NCBI GenBank assembly: GCA_003149565.1
Contig: QCWH01000033.1
Span: forward strand, 1 to 34,592
Direction of reading: 5' to 3'
DNA from: Marivita sp. XM-24bin2
Lineage (GTDB): Bacteria > Pseudomonadota > Alphaproteobacteria > Rhodobacterales > Rhodobacteraceae
DNA length: 34,592 nt
The number at the start of each line of letters is the position of its first letter. The first letter of the stretch is position 1. The notes beneath the pieces were generated by a model. It saw only the letters and a list, made by a program, of their open reading frames with translations, made no database searches and was not told where the DNA came from. Shown in pieces: positions 17,100 to 25,599 of the stretch. A program made the translations under genes and the position numbers.

Positions 17100-19184
17100 A
17101 TGACAGACAGCTACGATGGTCCCATTCTCGAAATCGACCAGCTTTCAATTTCTTTTTTCACACGCCTGCGGGAGATTCCCGCCGTGATGGATTTCTCGGT
17201 CAAGGTCATGCCGGGTGAAGCTGTGGGCCTTGTTGGAGAATCTGGCTGCGGCAAATCCACTGTGGCCCTTGGTGTGATGCAGGATCTTGGCAAGAACGGC
17301 CGGATTGTCGACGGCTCCATCAAGTTCAAAGGCCGCAACCTGAATGAGATGAGCCAGGAGGAACTGCGCCAGATCCGCGGCTCCGAGATCGCGATGATCT
17401 ACCAGGAACCGATGGCCTCGCTGAACCCGGCCATGAAGATCGGCAAACAGTTGATGGAAGTGCCGATGATCCATCGTGGATCATCCGAAAAAGAGGCGTA
17501 TGATCGTGCGCTTCAGGTTGTCACCGACGTGAAACTGCCGGACCCTAAGCGCATTCTCGACAGCTATCCCCATCAGCTCTCGGGCGGCCAACAACAGCGC
17601 ATTGTCATCGCAATGGCGTTGATGGCAGAGCCATCGCTGCTGATCCTCGATGAACCGACGACCGCTCTGGACGTGACAGTCGAAGCGGCTGTGGTCGAGT
17701 TGGTCAAGGAGTTGGGGAAGAAATACGGCACCTCGATGCTGTTCATTTCGCACAACCTTGGGCTTGTGCTTGAGACATGTGACCGGATCTGTGTGATGTA
17801 TTCCGGTGAGGCGGTCGAGCGCGGGTCGATCAAAGACGTGTTCGACGAGATGCAGCATCCCTACACTCAGGCGCTGTTCCGCTCGATCCCGCTGCCGGGT
17901 GCCGACAAGAACGCCGCCCCGTTGCGCGCCATTCCCGGAAACTTCCCGCTGCCCCACGAACGCCCGCCGGGCTGTAATTTCGGGCCGCGTTGCGACTATT
18001 TCGAAGCGGGACGCTGCGATGCACAAGACATCCCCATGCAACCGGTGCCCGGCAATGACCGGCACGCCACCCGCTGCCTCAAATTCCAGGAAATCGACTG
18101 GAATGCACCGCTGGCCAAATCGGACATCACGGAAAAGCCCGAGCCTGGCCGTGTCGTTCTCAAAATGGACGATCTCAAGAAATACTACGAGGTTGCGGCC
18201 AACGCACTTTTTGGAAAACGCGGCGACACCAAGGTGGTAAAGGCCAACGAAACGTTAAGTTTTGAGGCCCGCGAGTCCGAGACCCTTGCGATTGTGGGCG
18301 AATCCGGCTGCGGAAAATCCACGTTTGCCAAGGTTCTGATGGGGCTAGAGACGGCGACCGAAGGACAGATCCTGCTCGACAATCGCAACATCGAGTCCAC
18401 GGCCATCGAAGACCGCGACACGCAAACCGTCGCCGATGTTCAAATGGTGTTCCAGAACCCGTTCGATACGCTGAACCCTTCCATGACGGTCGGACGGCAG
18501 ATTATCCGCGCTCTCGAGGTTTTTGGTATTGGCAATTCGGACGGAGAGCGCCGCAAGCGCATGTTGCAATTGCTTGATCTGGTGAAACTGCCGCGCGCCT
18601 TTGCAGATCGCATGCCGCGTCAATTGTCTGGCGGTCAGAAACAGCGCGTCGGCATCGCCCGGGCTTTCGCGGGCAATGCTCGGATCGTGGTAGCGGACGA
18701 GCCTGTCTCGGCGCTTGATGTATCGGTCCAGGCCGCGGTGACAGACCTGTTGATGGAGATTCAGCGCGAACAGAAGACGACGCTGCTTTTCATCAGCCAC
18801 GATCTCAGCATCGTGCGCTATCTCGCGGATCGGGTGATGGTCATGTATCTCGGTCATGTGGTGGAGCTTGGCTCGACCGACCAGGTCTTTTCACCGCCCT
18901 ATCATCCTTATACCGAAGCATTGCTGTCCGCGGTCCCAATTGCCGACACGCGGGTGAAAAAGAAACATATTGTGCTTGAAGGTGATATTCCGTCAGCCAT
19001 GAACCCGCCTTCGGGATGTCCATTCCAGACGCGCTGCCGTTGGAAATCGCAGGTGCCGGGCGGCCTGTGTGAAAAAGAAGTGCCTCCCGTTCGTCAGTTG
19101 GGAGATGGCCATCAGGTCAAGTGCCATCTTTCAGACGCAGAGTTGGCCAGTATGGAGCCGGTTATTCAGATCGCAGCCGAGTAA
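17100..19184 (+). CDS. ABC transporter ATP-binding protein, fused DppD-DppF type
   Basis: This protein powers the importer. It joins both nucleotide-binding domains in one 694-residue chain. Domain 1: Walker A GESGCGKS (46-53), signature LSGGQQQR (160-167), Walker B LILDEP ending at 186. Domain 2: Walker A GESGCGKS (400-407), signature LSGGQKQR (509-516), Walker B with Asp533-Glu534. Each domain ends with the oligopeptide-transporter C-terminal region holding four cysteines (292, 298, 306, 326 and 640, 646, 657, 675), a spacing reported to hold an iron-sulphur cluster in some relatives; whether it does here is unknown. The start is the ATG at 17100 with GGGAGAG upstream; a longer frame starting inside the palindromic repeat is rejected. 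Fusion of the two ATPases is common in this subfamily. Confidence 0.94.
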   Translation: MTDSYDGPILEIDQLSISFFTRLREIPAVMDFSVKVMPGEAVGLVGESGCGKSTVALGVMQDLGKNGRIVDGSIKFKGRNLNEMSQEELRQIRGSEIAMIYQEPMASLNPAMKIGKQLMEVPMIHRGSSEKEAYDRALQVVTDVKLPDPKRILDSYPHQLSGGQQQRIVIAMALMAEPSLLILDEPTTALDVTVEAAVVELVKELGKKYGTSMLFISHNLGLVLETCDRICVMYSGEAVERGSIKDVFDEMQHPYTQALFRSIPLPGADKNAAPLRAIPGNFPLPHERPPGCNFGPRCDYFEAGRCDAQDIPMQPVPGNDRHATRCLKFQEIDWNAPLAKSDITEKPEPGRVVLKMDDLKKYYEVAANALFGKRGDTKVVKANETLSFEARESETLAIVGESGCGKSTFAKVLMGLETATEGQILLDNRNIESTAIEDRDTQTVADVQMVFQNPFDTLNPSMTVGRQIIRALEVFGIGNSDGERRKRMLQLLDLVKLPRAFADRMPRQLSGGQKQRVGIARAFAGNARIVVADEPVSALDVSVQAAVTDLLMEIQREQKTTLLFISHDLSIVRYLADRVMVMYLGHVVELGSTDQVFSPPYHPYTEALLSAVPIADTRVKKKHIVLEGDIPSAMNPPSGCPFQTRCRWKSQVPGGLCEKEVPPVRQLGDGHQVKCHLSDAELASMEPVIQIAAE

Positions 19185-19218
19185 CCCGGCGCGCGTTTTC
19201 GCGGTTCGAAACAACTCA

Positions 19219-19249
19219 GCGCGCGGTTTGGATCTCTCAAACCGCGCGC
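19219..19249. terminator. Hairpin between convergent genes, possible bidirectional terminator
   Basis: GCGCGCGGTTTG (19219-19230), 7-base loop, CAAACCGCGCGC (19238-19249): a perfect 12-bp stem between the ATPase gene (plus) and the pilin gene (minus). Neither side has a proper T tract, so it may stop transcription poorly or mainly protect 3' ends. Confidence 0.5.
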
Positions 19250-19291
19250 GCCATTTCGACAATGTGTGTGCAGGTCTTTTCGCGCCCACAC

Positions 19292-19480
19292 TCAGTTGGT
19301 CAGAAAATCTTCCGCCGTCAGAATGGTCGCCGCTGTGGACGATGTCACCTGCTGATTGCTGTCCGCAAGCCCGACATAGGATATCAGTGCGAGCCCGACC
19401 ACGGCAGCTGTAAGGATCACCCAGTCGACAGTGACCGCGCCAGAGTCCTCTTTCCGAAAACATGCGAGGGTTTTTACCAT
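19292..19480 (-). CDS. Flp-like pilin / small type IVb pilin-like protein (62 aa)
   Basis: Short pilins of this kind are inserted in the inner membrane and may be assembled by a Tad system after prepilin peptidase cleavage. The sequence runs MVKTLACFRKEDSGAVTVDW and then a hydrophobic helix (VILTAAVVGLALISYVGL). The charged leader, the G|AVTVDW junction and the acidic residue just after it look like a class III (Flp-type) processing site. A polar tail ends in AEDFLTN. I chose the ATG at 19480 because GGAGAG lies 4 bases upstream; an ATG four codons earlier overlaps that site. No other tad genes are in the window, so it is an orphan here. Function beyond the pilin-like look is not established. 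Confidence 0.75.
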   Translation of the reverse strand: MVKTLACFRKEDSGAVTVDWVILTAAVVGLALISYVGLADSNQQVTSSTAATILTAEDFLTN

Positions 19481-19689
19481 TTCACTCTCCATATGCCGAG
19501 GCACAAAGCGATTGCGCCGCTCCGTTTCCAAGTCGTGTTGCAGACCGTTTTGCGAAACGATTGGGGCAGCAGTTTGGCGGGAATAGAGCAGTTTTCGATA
19601 CAACTTTAAGAATACTTGGAAAAGTTTGGACGGGTAACGAAGGGCCCATTCAGCTGTGATGTGTACATAAACACCCCGAGACTGAAGCT

Positions 19690-20307
19690 CTAACGTCCCC
19701 AAATTTTCTTTACGTAGTCCCGGGTCTCACGAAACGGGGGGATGCCACGATGTTTTTCCACCGCACCCGGCCCGGCGTTATAGGCTGCCAAGGCCAACGG
19801 CCATTGGCCGAACTTGCGGTATTGCTCCTTAAGGTAGCGCGCACCGCCATCCAGATTTTGGGCCGGATCATTGGGATTGACCCGCAGGTATTGCGCCGTT
19901 CCGGGCATCAGCTGGGCAAGGCCGATCGCGCCTTTGTGCGAACGCGCATTCGGATTGAAATTGCTTTCCTGCTGAACGAGACGAAGGAACAAATCCTCGG
20001 GGATACCGTGGCGTCGGGCGGCATCCCGAGCCATTCCGGCATAAATTCCCGCGTATCTGCCCCGATACTTCGGAATGGGACCGTCCGTTCCGGTGTTTCC
20101 CCATTTGGTCGGGGTGACAACTTTGGGGGGCTGCAAACGCACAGAGCTTTTATATTGCTGCGCCGCGCGCGAGTCCAAAACCTTGGTCTTGCTGGAAAAG
20201 AGCGCCACACGGCTCTTGGTGGACAACACCTCTGCGCTGACAGCGCCTGCACCCATCATTGCGGCCACACTCAAGACCGCAACAAATCTCTGTCTTGTTG
20301 TTCGCAT
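19690..20307 (-). CDS. Lytic transglycosylase, SLT domain, periplasmic
   Basis: Lytic transglycosylases cleave the glycan strands of peptidoglycan to give 1,6-anhydro ends. The 205-residue protein has a signal peptide (cleavage likely after VSA, residue 25) and about 55 residues of basic, low-complexity linker. The catalytic SLT domain of the Slt70/MltC-like fold follows. The catalytic Glu114 is in [13 protein letters not shown], followed by [22 protein letters not shown] and [12 protein letters not shown], all hallmarks of the family. Its upstream region (211 bases) is shared with divergent ssb. The neighbouring pilin gene on the same strand might suggest help in wall penetration by a pilus, but the 209-base gap argues against a tight operon. 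Confidence 0.92.
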   Translation of the reverse strand: MRTTRQRFVAVLSVAAMMGAGAVSAEVLSTKSRVALFSSKTKVLDSRAAQQYKSSVRLQPPKVVTPTKWGNTGTDGPIPKYRGRYAGIYAGMARDAARRHGIPEDLFLRLVQQESNFNPNARSHKGAIGLAQLMPGTAQYLRVNPNDPAQNLDGGARYLKEQYRKFGQWPLALAAYNAGPGAVEKHRGIPPFRETRDYVKKIWGR

Positions 20308-20519
20308 AAATGCTCACGCCCCACATTGAGATTTTGCGGATATATAGTCTGGAATTGCCTGTCACACCAGCCTTGGCTGATCACCCTTTCTTAACCACCA
20401 TCTGCTGAGATGCGTGACGTCGCTTTGGCCATTAGCTGATGGCAATTCGCCAACCCGCTGGTGTAGGGTCGCCGCAACGGCGCGCAGCGCCAGAGATTCG
20501 AATTTGAGATGGGGGAAAC

Positions 20520-21041
20520 ATGGCCGGTTCAGTCAACAAGGTCATCATCGTCGGCAACCTCGGACGCGATCCGGAAGTGCGGACATTCCAGAACGGCGGC
20601 AAGGTCTGCAACCTGCGGATTGCAACATCTGAGAACTGGAAGGACCGCAACACCGGCGAACGGCGCGAACGCACCGAATGGCACAGCGTTGCAATCTTTT
20701 CCGAACCGCTCGCCCGCATTGCTGAACAGTATTTGCGCAAAGGCTCCAAGGTGTATATCGAAGGCCAACTGGAAACCCGGAAATGGCAGGATCAGTCTGG
20801 TCAGGACCGGTACACAACCGAAGTGGTCTTGCGCCCCTATCGCGGTGAACTGACACTTCTCGACAGCCGTGATGGCGGTGGAGGCGGCGGCGGCTATGGC
20901 GGTGGCAGTAGCGGTGGCGACTATGGCGGTGACTACGGTGGCGGTTATGGCGGCGGCAACGACTATGGAGGCTCCAGCGGGGGCGGCGGAGGTCCGGCGC
21001 GAGCGCCTGCACGCGATATCGACGACGAAATCCCCTTCTAA
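20520..21041 (+). CDS. ssb: Single-stranded DNA-binding protein
   Basis: SSB coats single-stranded DNA during replication, repair and recombination and recruits partners through its C-terminal tip. The 173-residue protein has the OB-fold ([17 protein letters not shown] through [16 protein letters not shown], residues about 5-117). A linker of about 40 residues made almost only of Gly, Tyr, Ser and Asp (about 119-158) follows, then the acidic tip DIDDEIPF. The ATG is preceded by GGGGGAAAC-type purine-rich sequence. I looked for a GAAC/GTTC-type LexA box upstream and did not find one. A bidirectional terminator follows at once. Confidence 0.97.
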   Translation: MAGSVNKVIIVGNLGRDPEVRTFQNGGKVCNLRIATSENWKDRNTGERRERTEWHSVAIFSEPLARIAEQYLRKGSKVYIEGQLETRKWQDQSGQDRYTTEVVLRPYRGELTLLDSRDGGGGGGGYGGGSSGGDYGGDYGGGYGGGNDYGGSSGGGGGPARAPARDIDDEIPF

Positions 21042-21044
21042 AAG

Positions 21045-21070
21045 AAAGCGCCCCTCGGGGCGCTTTTTTC
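21045..21070. terminator. Bidirectional Rho-independent terminator between ssb and aroB
   Basis: AAAGCGCCC (21045-21053), loop CTCG, GGGCGCTTT (21058-21066), followed by TTT. The complementary strand also gives a hairpin followed by a T-rich run, so it can serve both ssb (plus) and aroB (minus), which converge here. Confidence 0.88.
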
Positions 21071-21076
21071 TTTGAT

Positions 21077-22189
21077 CTACCGCTCGGACAGCGCGTCCTG
21101 AAGTAACGTCAGAACGGTCTCTGATGGCACATCTGACGTGACAAACGCCTGTCCGATCCCACGCGCCATAATAAACCGCAACTGACCGTCGATCACCTTC
21201 TTGTCCTGCCCCATCAAATCAAGCAGCGTCTGAGCATCCGGCAAGTCGCCCGGAATATCTGCCAAACGCACTTTCATACCCATTGCGGACAGCATCTCGC
21301 GCACCCGGCTCGGGTCCTCTTGCGAACACAAGCCCAGACGCGCAGACAGTTCAAAGGCCAGCGCGCACCCAATCGCCACCCCTTCACCATGCAGCAACCG
21401 GTCCGAATACCCTGTCGCTGCCTCAAACGCATGACAGAAGGTGTGGCCAAGATTCAAAAGCGCGCGGTCACCCTGTTCGGTCTCATCACGGACAACGATC
21501 TCGGCTTTCATCTCAACCGACCTTTTGACCGCATACGCCAACGCTTCGGGGTCGCGCACTCTGATGCGCGCCGCGTTTGCGTCTTGCCAATCGAAAAACG
21601 CAGCATCGCCCAACAAGCCGTATTTGACCACCTCGCCATACCCGGCGAGAAAATCGCGATCAGGCAACGAATTCAGCACCGAGATATCGGCCAAGACCAG
21701 TGACGGCTGATGGAAAGCACCAATGAGGTTTTTGCCCTGTGGCGCGTTGATCCCAGTCTTGCCGCCGACCGAGCTGTCCACCTGCGCCAAAAGGGACGTG
21801 GGGATCTGCACGAACCGCACACCGCGCCGCAACACCGCTGCTGCAAATCCCACCAAATCGCCGATGACACCACCGCCAAGCGCAACCACGACATCCCGCC
21901 GCTCGACTTTCTGTTCAAGCAGCCATTCCACCGTGCGTTCAAATTGCGTCCAACCTTTTGTGCTTTCTCCAGCAGGTAACGTCAGGCTGACCGCTTCAAT
22001 ACCGTCGACCTTCAGCGCGGCTGTCAGCGCAGCCAGATGCAGTTCGGCCACATGTAGGTCAGTGACAATGGCAACCCGGGGGCGCTTCAGGAGAGGGGCA
22101 ATTTCTGCACCCGCGCGCCCCAAAAGATCCGAGCCAATGCGCACGTCATACGCCCGACCTTCCAGCGGCACATGAACGGTTTCGGTCAT
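21077..22189 (-). CDS. aroB: 3-dehydroquinate synthase
   Basis: AroB converts DAHP to 3-dehydroquinate, the second step of the shikimate pathway, using NAD and a divalent metal. The 370-residue protein shows the NAD-binding LPAGESTKGW and GGGVIGDLVGFAAAVLRRGV motifs and the TSLLAQVDSSVGGKTGIN active-site segment. The metal ligands are in LNLGHTFCHAFEAATGY and LLHGEGVAIG. Its ATG overlaps the aroK stop by 4 bases. Length is normal. The aroK-aroB pair is a very common arrangement. Confidence 0.97.
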   Translation of the reverse strand: MTETVHVPLEGRAYDVRIGSDLLGRAGAEIAPLLKRPRVAIVTDLHVAELHLAALTAALKVDGIEAVSLTLPAGESTKGWTQFERTVEWLLEQKVERRDVVVALGGGVIGDLVGFAAAVLRRGVRFVQIPTSLLAQVDSSVGGKTGINAPQGKNLIGAFHQPSLVLADISVLNSLPDRDFLAGYGEVVKYGLLGDAAFFDWQDANAARIRVRDPEALAYAVKRSVEMKAEIVVRDETEQGDRALLNLGHTFCHAFEAATGYSDRLLHGEGVAIGCALAFELSARLGLCSQEDPSRVREMLSAMGMKVRLADIPGDLPDAQTLLDLMGQDKKVIDGQLRFIMARGIGQAFVTSDVPSETVLTLLQDALSER

Positions 22190-22734
22190 CGCTGCACCTC
22201 CAAGACGTCCGGTCGCGTTTTCAGCACCTCGATCACCCGTTTCGCCATATCGTCAATCGAGATACCCGGCTCAGACACAACACTCAGGTCGGCCTTGGCG
22301 TAAACGGGCACGCGCTCTTCATACAAGCGTGTCAAAGCACCCAAAGGGTCCGGCACCCGGAGCAAAGGGCGCGTGTCTTTGTGGCGAACCCTGCTCCAAA
22401 GCAGGTTAAGATCGGCATTCAACCAAACGGCGACGCCCTTCTTCGAGATGATGTCACGGTTTTCTTGTGCCATGTAAGCGCCTCCGCCGGTCGACAAGAC
22501 GCCCTTCTCGCGCTCCAGCAGCCGCGAAATCACCTGGCGTTCCTTTACACGGAAAAACGGCTCGCCATCGCGTTCGAAAATCTCGGGAATGGTCATGTTC
22601 GCGGCCTTCTCGATCTCGACATCCGAATCAAGAAACGGCGCATGGAGCATGGAGGCCAGAGCTTTGCCCACAGCGGTTTTGCCGGCGCCCATCATGCCGA
22701 CCAATACCACCGTTTTCTTCAGTCTTGCCTGCAT
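22186..22734 (-). CDS. aroK: Shikimate kinase
   Basis: AroK phosphorylates shikimate at O3 with ATP. The protein has the P-loop GMMGAGKT, the shikimate-binding FLDSDVEIEKAANMTI with its Asp residues, EPFFRVKE with the binding Arg, and STGGGAYM. The DTRPLLRVPDP lid completes the pattern. I chose the ATG at 22734 (MQARLKKTVVLVG), giving 182 residues. A TTG at 22776 in the same frame would give 196; neither has an ideal ribosome-binding site, so the start is uncertain. The gene is divergent from the 49-residue membrane-protein gene, with about 130 bases between them. Confidence 0.94.
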   Translation of the reverse strand: MQARLKKTVVLVGMMGAGKTAVGKALASMLHAPFLDSDVEIEKAANMTIPEIFERDGEPFFRVKERQVISRLLEREKGVLSTGGGAYMAQENRDIISKKGVAVWLNADLNLLWSRVRHKDTRPLLRVPDPLGALTRLYEERVPVYAKADLSVVSEPGISIDDMAKRVIEVLKTRPDVLEVQR

Positions 22735-22866
22735 CGCGCCCGACAGCCCTCTTGTATCTCGGCCAAGTGCCGCCAATTTTTTGACATCCGCCGTTGAATG
22801 ACGTGAACTTGTGCAAAAGGCCAGTTATAACTTGGAAAAAATCTATAAGGCAGGGCAAGGGTCTCT

Positions 22867-23016
22867 ATGGGGCGTATCATCAAGTGGCTAATCTATCTTC
22901 TCATCCTCGGCGGACTTGTGCTGGTGGCCTATGCCTATGTTGGCCCGTATTTCGGCGCGGATTTTTCGCCGCCGCAAACGGAAGTCAGAAAACCTGTGAC
23001 GCTGGATGCAGATTAA
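22867..23016 (+). CDS. Small single-pass membrane protein, unknown function (49 aa)
   Basis: Hand translation gives 49 residues starting MGRIIKWLIYLLILGGLVLV. One hydrophobic helix covers about residues 5-25, preceded by two positive charges, so the polar tail (GADFSPPQTEVRKPVTLDAD) probably faces the periplasm. An AAGGG site lies about 7 bases before the ATG. Its last codons overlap the start of the next gene (the ATG at 23006 lies inside the codons for D-A-D), a sign of translational coupling. The protein is short, but the ribosome-binding site, the clean membrane helix and the overlap all argue that it is real. I recall similar short proteins next to xerD in Rhodobacterales, without assigned function. 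Confidence 0.72.
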   Translation: MGRIIKWLIYLLILGGLVLVAYAYVGPYFGADFSPPQTEVRKPVTLDAD

Positions 23017-24550
23017 ACCTTTTCATCTGATCCTCGCCTGCCTGGCCGGTTCCGCATCAGCCGAGGAGACGCCGCTGTCAGCCATCGACTGGCTCACCAT
23101 CCAGCGCAACGCACCACCCGTTGTCACGTTGCAGCCAGACGTGCCCACTGCCGAGAGCGCGTCCATCCCAACTGTCGACGTGCAACCCCTGGACGCCCCG
23201 GGCGTGGGCGGCGTGGGTCTGCTGCCAAGCTCGGTCACCGGTCTGCCAGCCTCGCTTTGGAGGGGCAGCGCCGAACGTGACGTGCTGGCTCTTCTGGAGC
23301 AGATGCAAACGCGACGCCCCGCTGTCCCGGCCCTGACAAGCCTGTTGCACATTCTCATGCTCGCAGAAGCAGATCCGCCATCGAATGCAGAGGGCGAAGC
23401 TCTGTTACAGGCACGGGTCAATTCGCTTTACCGTCACGGTTTGGTGGCCCCGGCCGAAGCGCTGCTGGAACGGGTTGGCGACCTTTCTCCACAGCTTTTT
23501 AATCTCGCCTTTGACCTTGCGCTCCTGACCGGTTCGGATGAGGCGCTATGCAGGGTGTTGAACGACACACCAAGCCTGAGCACCGATTTGCCAACCCGCA
23601 TCTGGTGCCTGACCCGCAGCGGCGACTATCCACGCGCAATGACCGTCTATCAAACCGGTGCGGCTCTGGAACAGTTCTCGGACCTGGATGCCGAACTGCT
23701 TCTTCGGTTTCTCGACCCCGAATACAGCGAAGAGGCCCGACCTGTTCGATCGCCGTTACGCCCGACGCCGCTGCAGTTCCGACTGTTTGAGGCGATTGGC
23801 GAAGCCTTGCCCACAACACCCCTGCCCCTGCCTTTCGCGGTTGTCGAAGTCAGCGGCGATTCCGGCTGGAGAGCGCAATTGCTCGCGGCCGAACGACTTG
23901 CACGGGCCGGCGCGTTCGACGGCAATCAATTGCTCGGCGTCTACACCGAACAGAGACGTGCCGCATCCGGTGGCGTCTGGGACCGGGTAGAAGCGTTGCA
24001 AGCTTTAGAGGCCGCACTGAAAAGCGCTGATGTAGAGCGCGTCTCTTTGGCTTTGGAAGAGGTGTGGCCACAGATGCGGACCGCCGGCCTGCTTGTTCCT
24101 TTCGCCAAGCTCTTCGCGTCGGATTTACAGGACCTGAAATTGTCCGATCGAGCCGCACGCATCGCTGCATTGGCAGGTTTTTTGTCCGATGACTATGAAA
24201 CAATTGCGCGCGAAATAGCCCAGGACGACGCGACATTTGCGTTCCTTGCATCAATCTCACAAGGTCAAGCTCCCACCAGCATTCCAACCGATCTGCCCCA
24301 TGCAAATGCCATCGCCACGGCATGGGCAGCGCCGGCGCAGGCACCACACGAGACCGCAGCCCTGCCCGCGCAGAACCGCCTTGGCGAAGCCCTCCTGCAG
24401 GCCATTCGCGACTTTGAAAGGGGCGCAGCTGGCAATGACCCAGAATTGACTGATGCCCTTCTAACTCTGCGCGCATTCGGTCTTGAGGACACAGCCCGGC
24501 GCGCGGCCTTACAGTTGGCAATCCTTGATATGGAAGGAGCGCGCAGATGA
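23006..24550 (+). CDS. Exported protein of unknown function, helical repeat-like (514 aa)
   Basis: I do not recognise a named family. The product begins with a signal peptide (MQIKPFHLILACLAGSASA|EE); ILAC could also be read as a weak lipobox, but SASA|EE fits ordinary cleavage better. Residues about 25-85 are Pro/Val/Ala-rich and probably unstructured. From about 88 onward the sequence is almost all amphipathic helices rich in Leu and Ala, suggesting an alpha-solenoid of degenerate TPR-like pairs (for example SLYRHGLVAPAEALLERVG). Two cysteines (182 and 201) sit in that region and could form a disulphide. A second Ala/Pro-rich linker lies near 425-450. The start overlaps the 49-residue gene and the stop overlaps xerD (ATGA), so the three are likely one translation unit. 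Confidence 0.8.
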   Translation: MQIKPFHLILACLAGSASAEETPLSAIDWLTIQRNAPPVVTLQPDVPTAESASIPTVDVQPLDAPGVGGVGLLPSSVTGLPASLWRGSAERDVLALLEQMQTRRPAVPALTSLLHILMLAEADPPSNAEGEALLQARVNSLYRHGLVAPAEALLERVGDLSPQLFNLAFDLALLTGSDEALCRVLNDTPSLSTDLPTRIWCLTRSGDYPRAMTVYQTGAALEQFSDLDAELLLRFLDPEYSEEARPVRSPLRPTPLQFRLFEAIGEALPTTPLPLPFAVVEVSGDSGWRAQLLAAERLARAGAFDGNQLLGVYTEQRRAASGGVWDRVEALQALEAALKSADVERVSLALEEVWPQMRTAGLLVPFAKLFASDLQDLKLSDRAARIAALAGFLSDDYETIAREIAQDDATFAFLASISQGQAPTSIPTDLPHANAIATAWAAPAQAPHETAALPAQNRLGEALLQAIRDFERGAAGNDPELTDALLTLRAFGLEDTARRAALQLAILDMEGARR

Positions 24551-25473
24551 GCGACCGCCACTGGATCGCCGCCTTCCTTGACGCGCAGGCCGCCGAACGC
24601 GGAGCCGCCACGAACACCCAACTTGCCTATGCGCGGGATTTGGCAGATTTTACCGATTGGCTGGCAGACCGTGCCTCGTCTCTGACAGATGCGCAACGAT
24701 CCGATGTCGAAGCGTATCTGATCCATTGTGACGCCCAAGGCCTTGCAAAATCCACCCGTGCCCGCCGGTTGTCAGCGATTAAGCAGCTTTACCGTTTCTG
24801 TTTTGAGGAAGGGTTCCGCGCCGACAATCCAGCGGTTCAGATCAGCGGACCGGGCCGCGACAAACGTCTGCCCAAGACGCTTTCAACAGAGGAGGTGGAC
24901 AGACTTCTTGATGCCGCAGCCGAACATGGCCGGAACCCGTCCGAGCGCAGCCGGAACATCTGCCTGATGCAATTGCTCTACGCCACCGGTATGCGGGTCA
25001 GCGAATTGGTATCCCTGCCTCTCGCCGCCGCCAAAGGTGACCCACGCATGTTACTGATCCGGGGGAAAGGTGGAAAGGAACGTATGGTGCCGCTGTCGCC
25101 TCCCGCCCGGGCAGCACTGCGCGCTTGGCTGACATGTCGCGAAAAAGCAGAGGACATGGCCCGCGCCGAAGGCAAGCCGGCATCGAGTTTTCTTTTCCCA
25201 TCGCGCGGCAAATCCGGTCACCTCACACGGCACGCCTTTTATGTATTGATCAAGGACCTTGCTGTCGAAGGTGGTGTCTCGCCGGCCAAGGTAACGCCGC
25301 ACACGTTGCGCCATGCCTTTGCGACCCATCTCCTGGCCAATGGTGCAGATCTGCGCGCCATTCAGACCTTTCTTGGCCATGCCGACGTCTCGACAACCGA
25401 AATCTACACCCATGTTCTGGAAGAGAGGCTGAAAGAACTGGTTCTCGACCACCATCCGCTTGCACGTGACTGA
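24547..25473 (+). CDS. xerD: Site-specific tyrosine recombinase XerD
   Basis: XerD with XerC resolves chromosome dimers at dif under FtsK control. The 308-residue protein has the N-terminal SAM-like core-binding domain (about 5-90; AATNTQLAYARDLADFTDWL). The catalytic domain carries Arg150 (ATGMRVSELVSL), Lys174 (RGKGGKER), His252 and Arg255 (HTLRHAFATHLLANGADL), His278 (FLGHADVSTTEIY) and the nucleophile Tyr287. All catalytic residues are present. Size and the lack of nearby attachment sites or cargo fit a housekeeping Xer protein, not a mobile-element integrase. I call XerD rather than XerC from recalled gene order near aroK-aroB; the XerC alternative cannot be fully excluded. Confidence 0.9.
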   Translation: MSDRHWIAAFLDAQAAERGAATNTQLAYARDLADFTDWLADRASSLTDAQRSDVEAYLIHCDAQGLAKSTRARRLSAIKQLYRFCFEEGFRADNPAVQISGPGRDKRLPKTLSTEEVDRLLDAAAEHGRNPSERSRNICLMQLLYATGMRVSELVSLPLAAAKGDPRMLLIRGKGGKERMVPLSPPARAALRAWLTCREKAEDMARAEGKPASSFLFPSRGKSGHLTRHAFYVLIKDLAVEGGVSPAKVTPHTLRHAFATHLLANGADLRAIQTFLGHADVSTTEIYTHVLEERLKELVLDHHPLARD

Positions 25474-25599
25474 TGAGAAGCAGGGCCACGCAAAGAATAC
25501 TGTTCGCGTTGACGCGCCTGCGCATTCGGAACGGTAGATGCTTGAACCGGACGGCATCTGACCCCATAACCAGTTAAACTTGCTAAAACGTTGGACCCG

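Noticed and set aside
20400-20519. Search for an SOS (LexA) box upstream of ssb
   Set aside because: No GAAC-N7-GAAC or GTTC-type direct repeat or palindrome of the expected form was seen.
24547-25473. Considered a mobile-element integrase
   Set aside because: It overlaps a housekeeping-like gene, lacks nearby att repeats or cargo genes, and matches Xer proteins in size and active-site layout.
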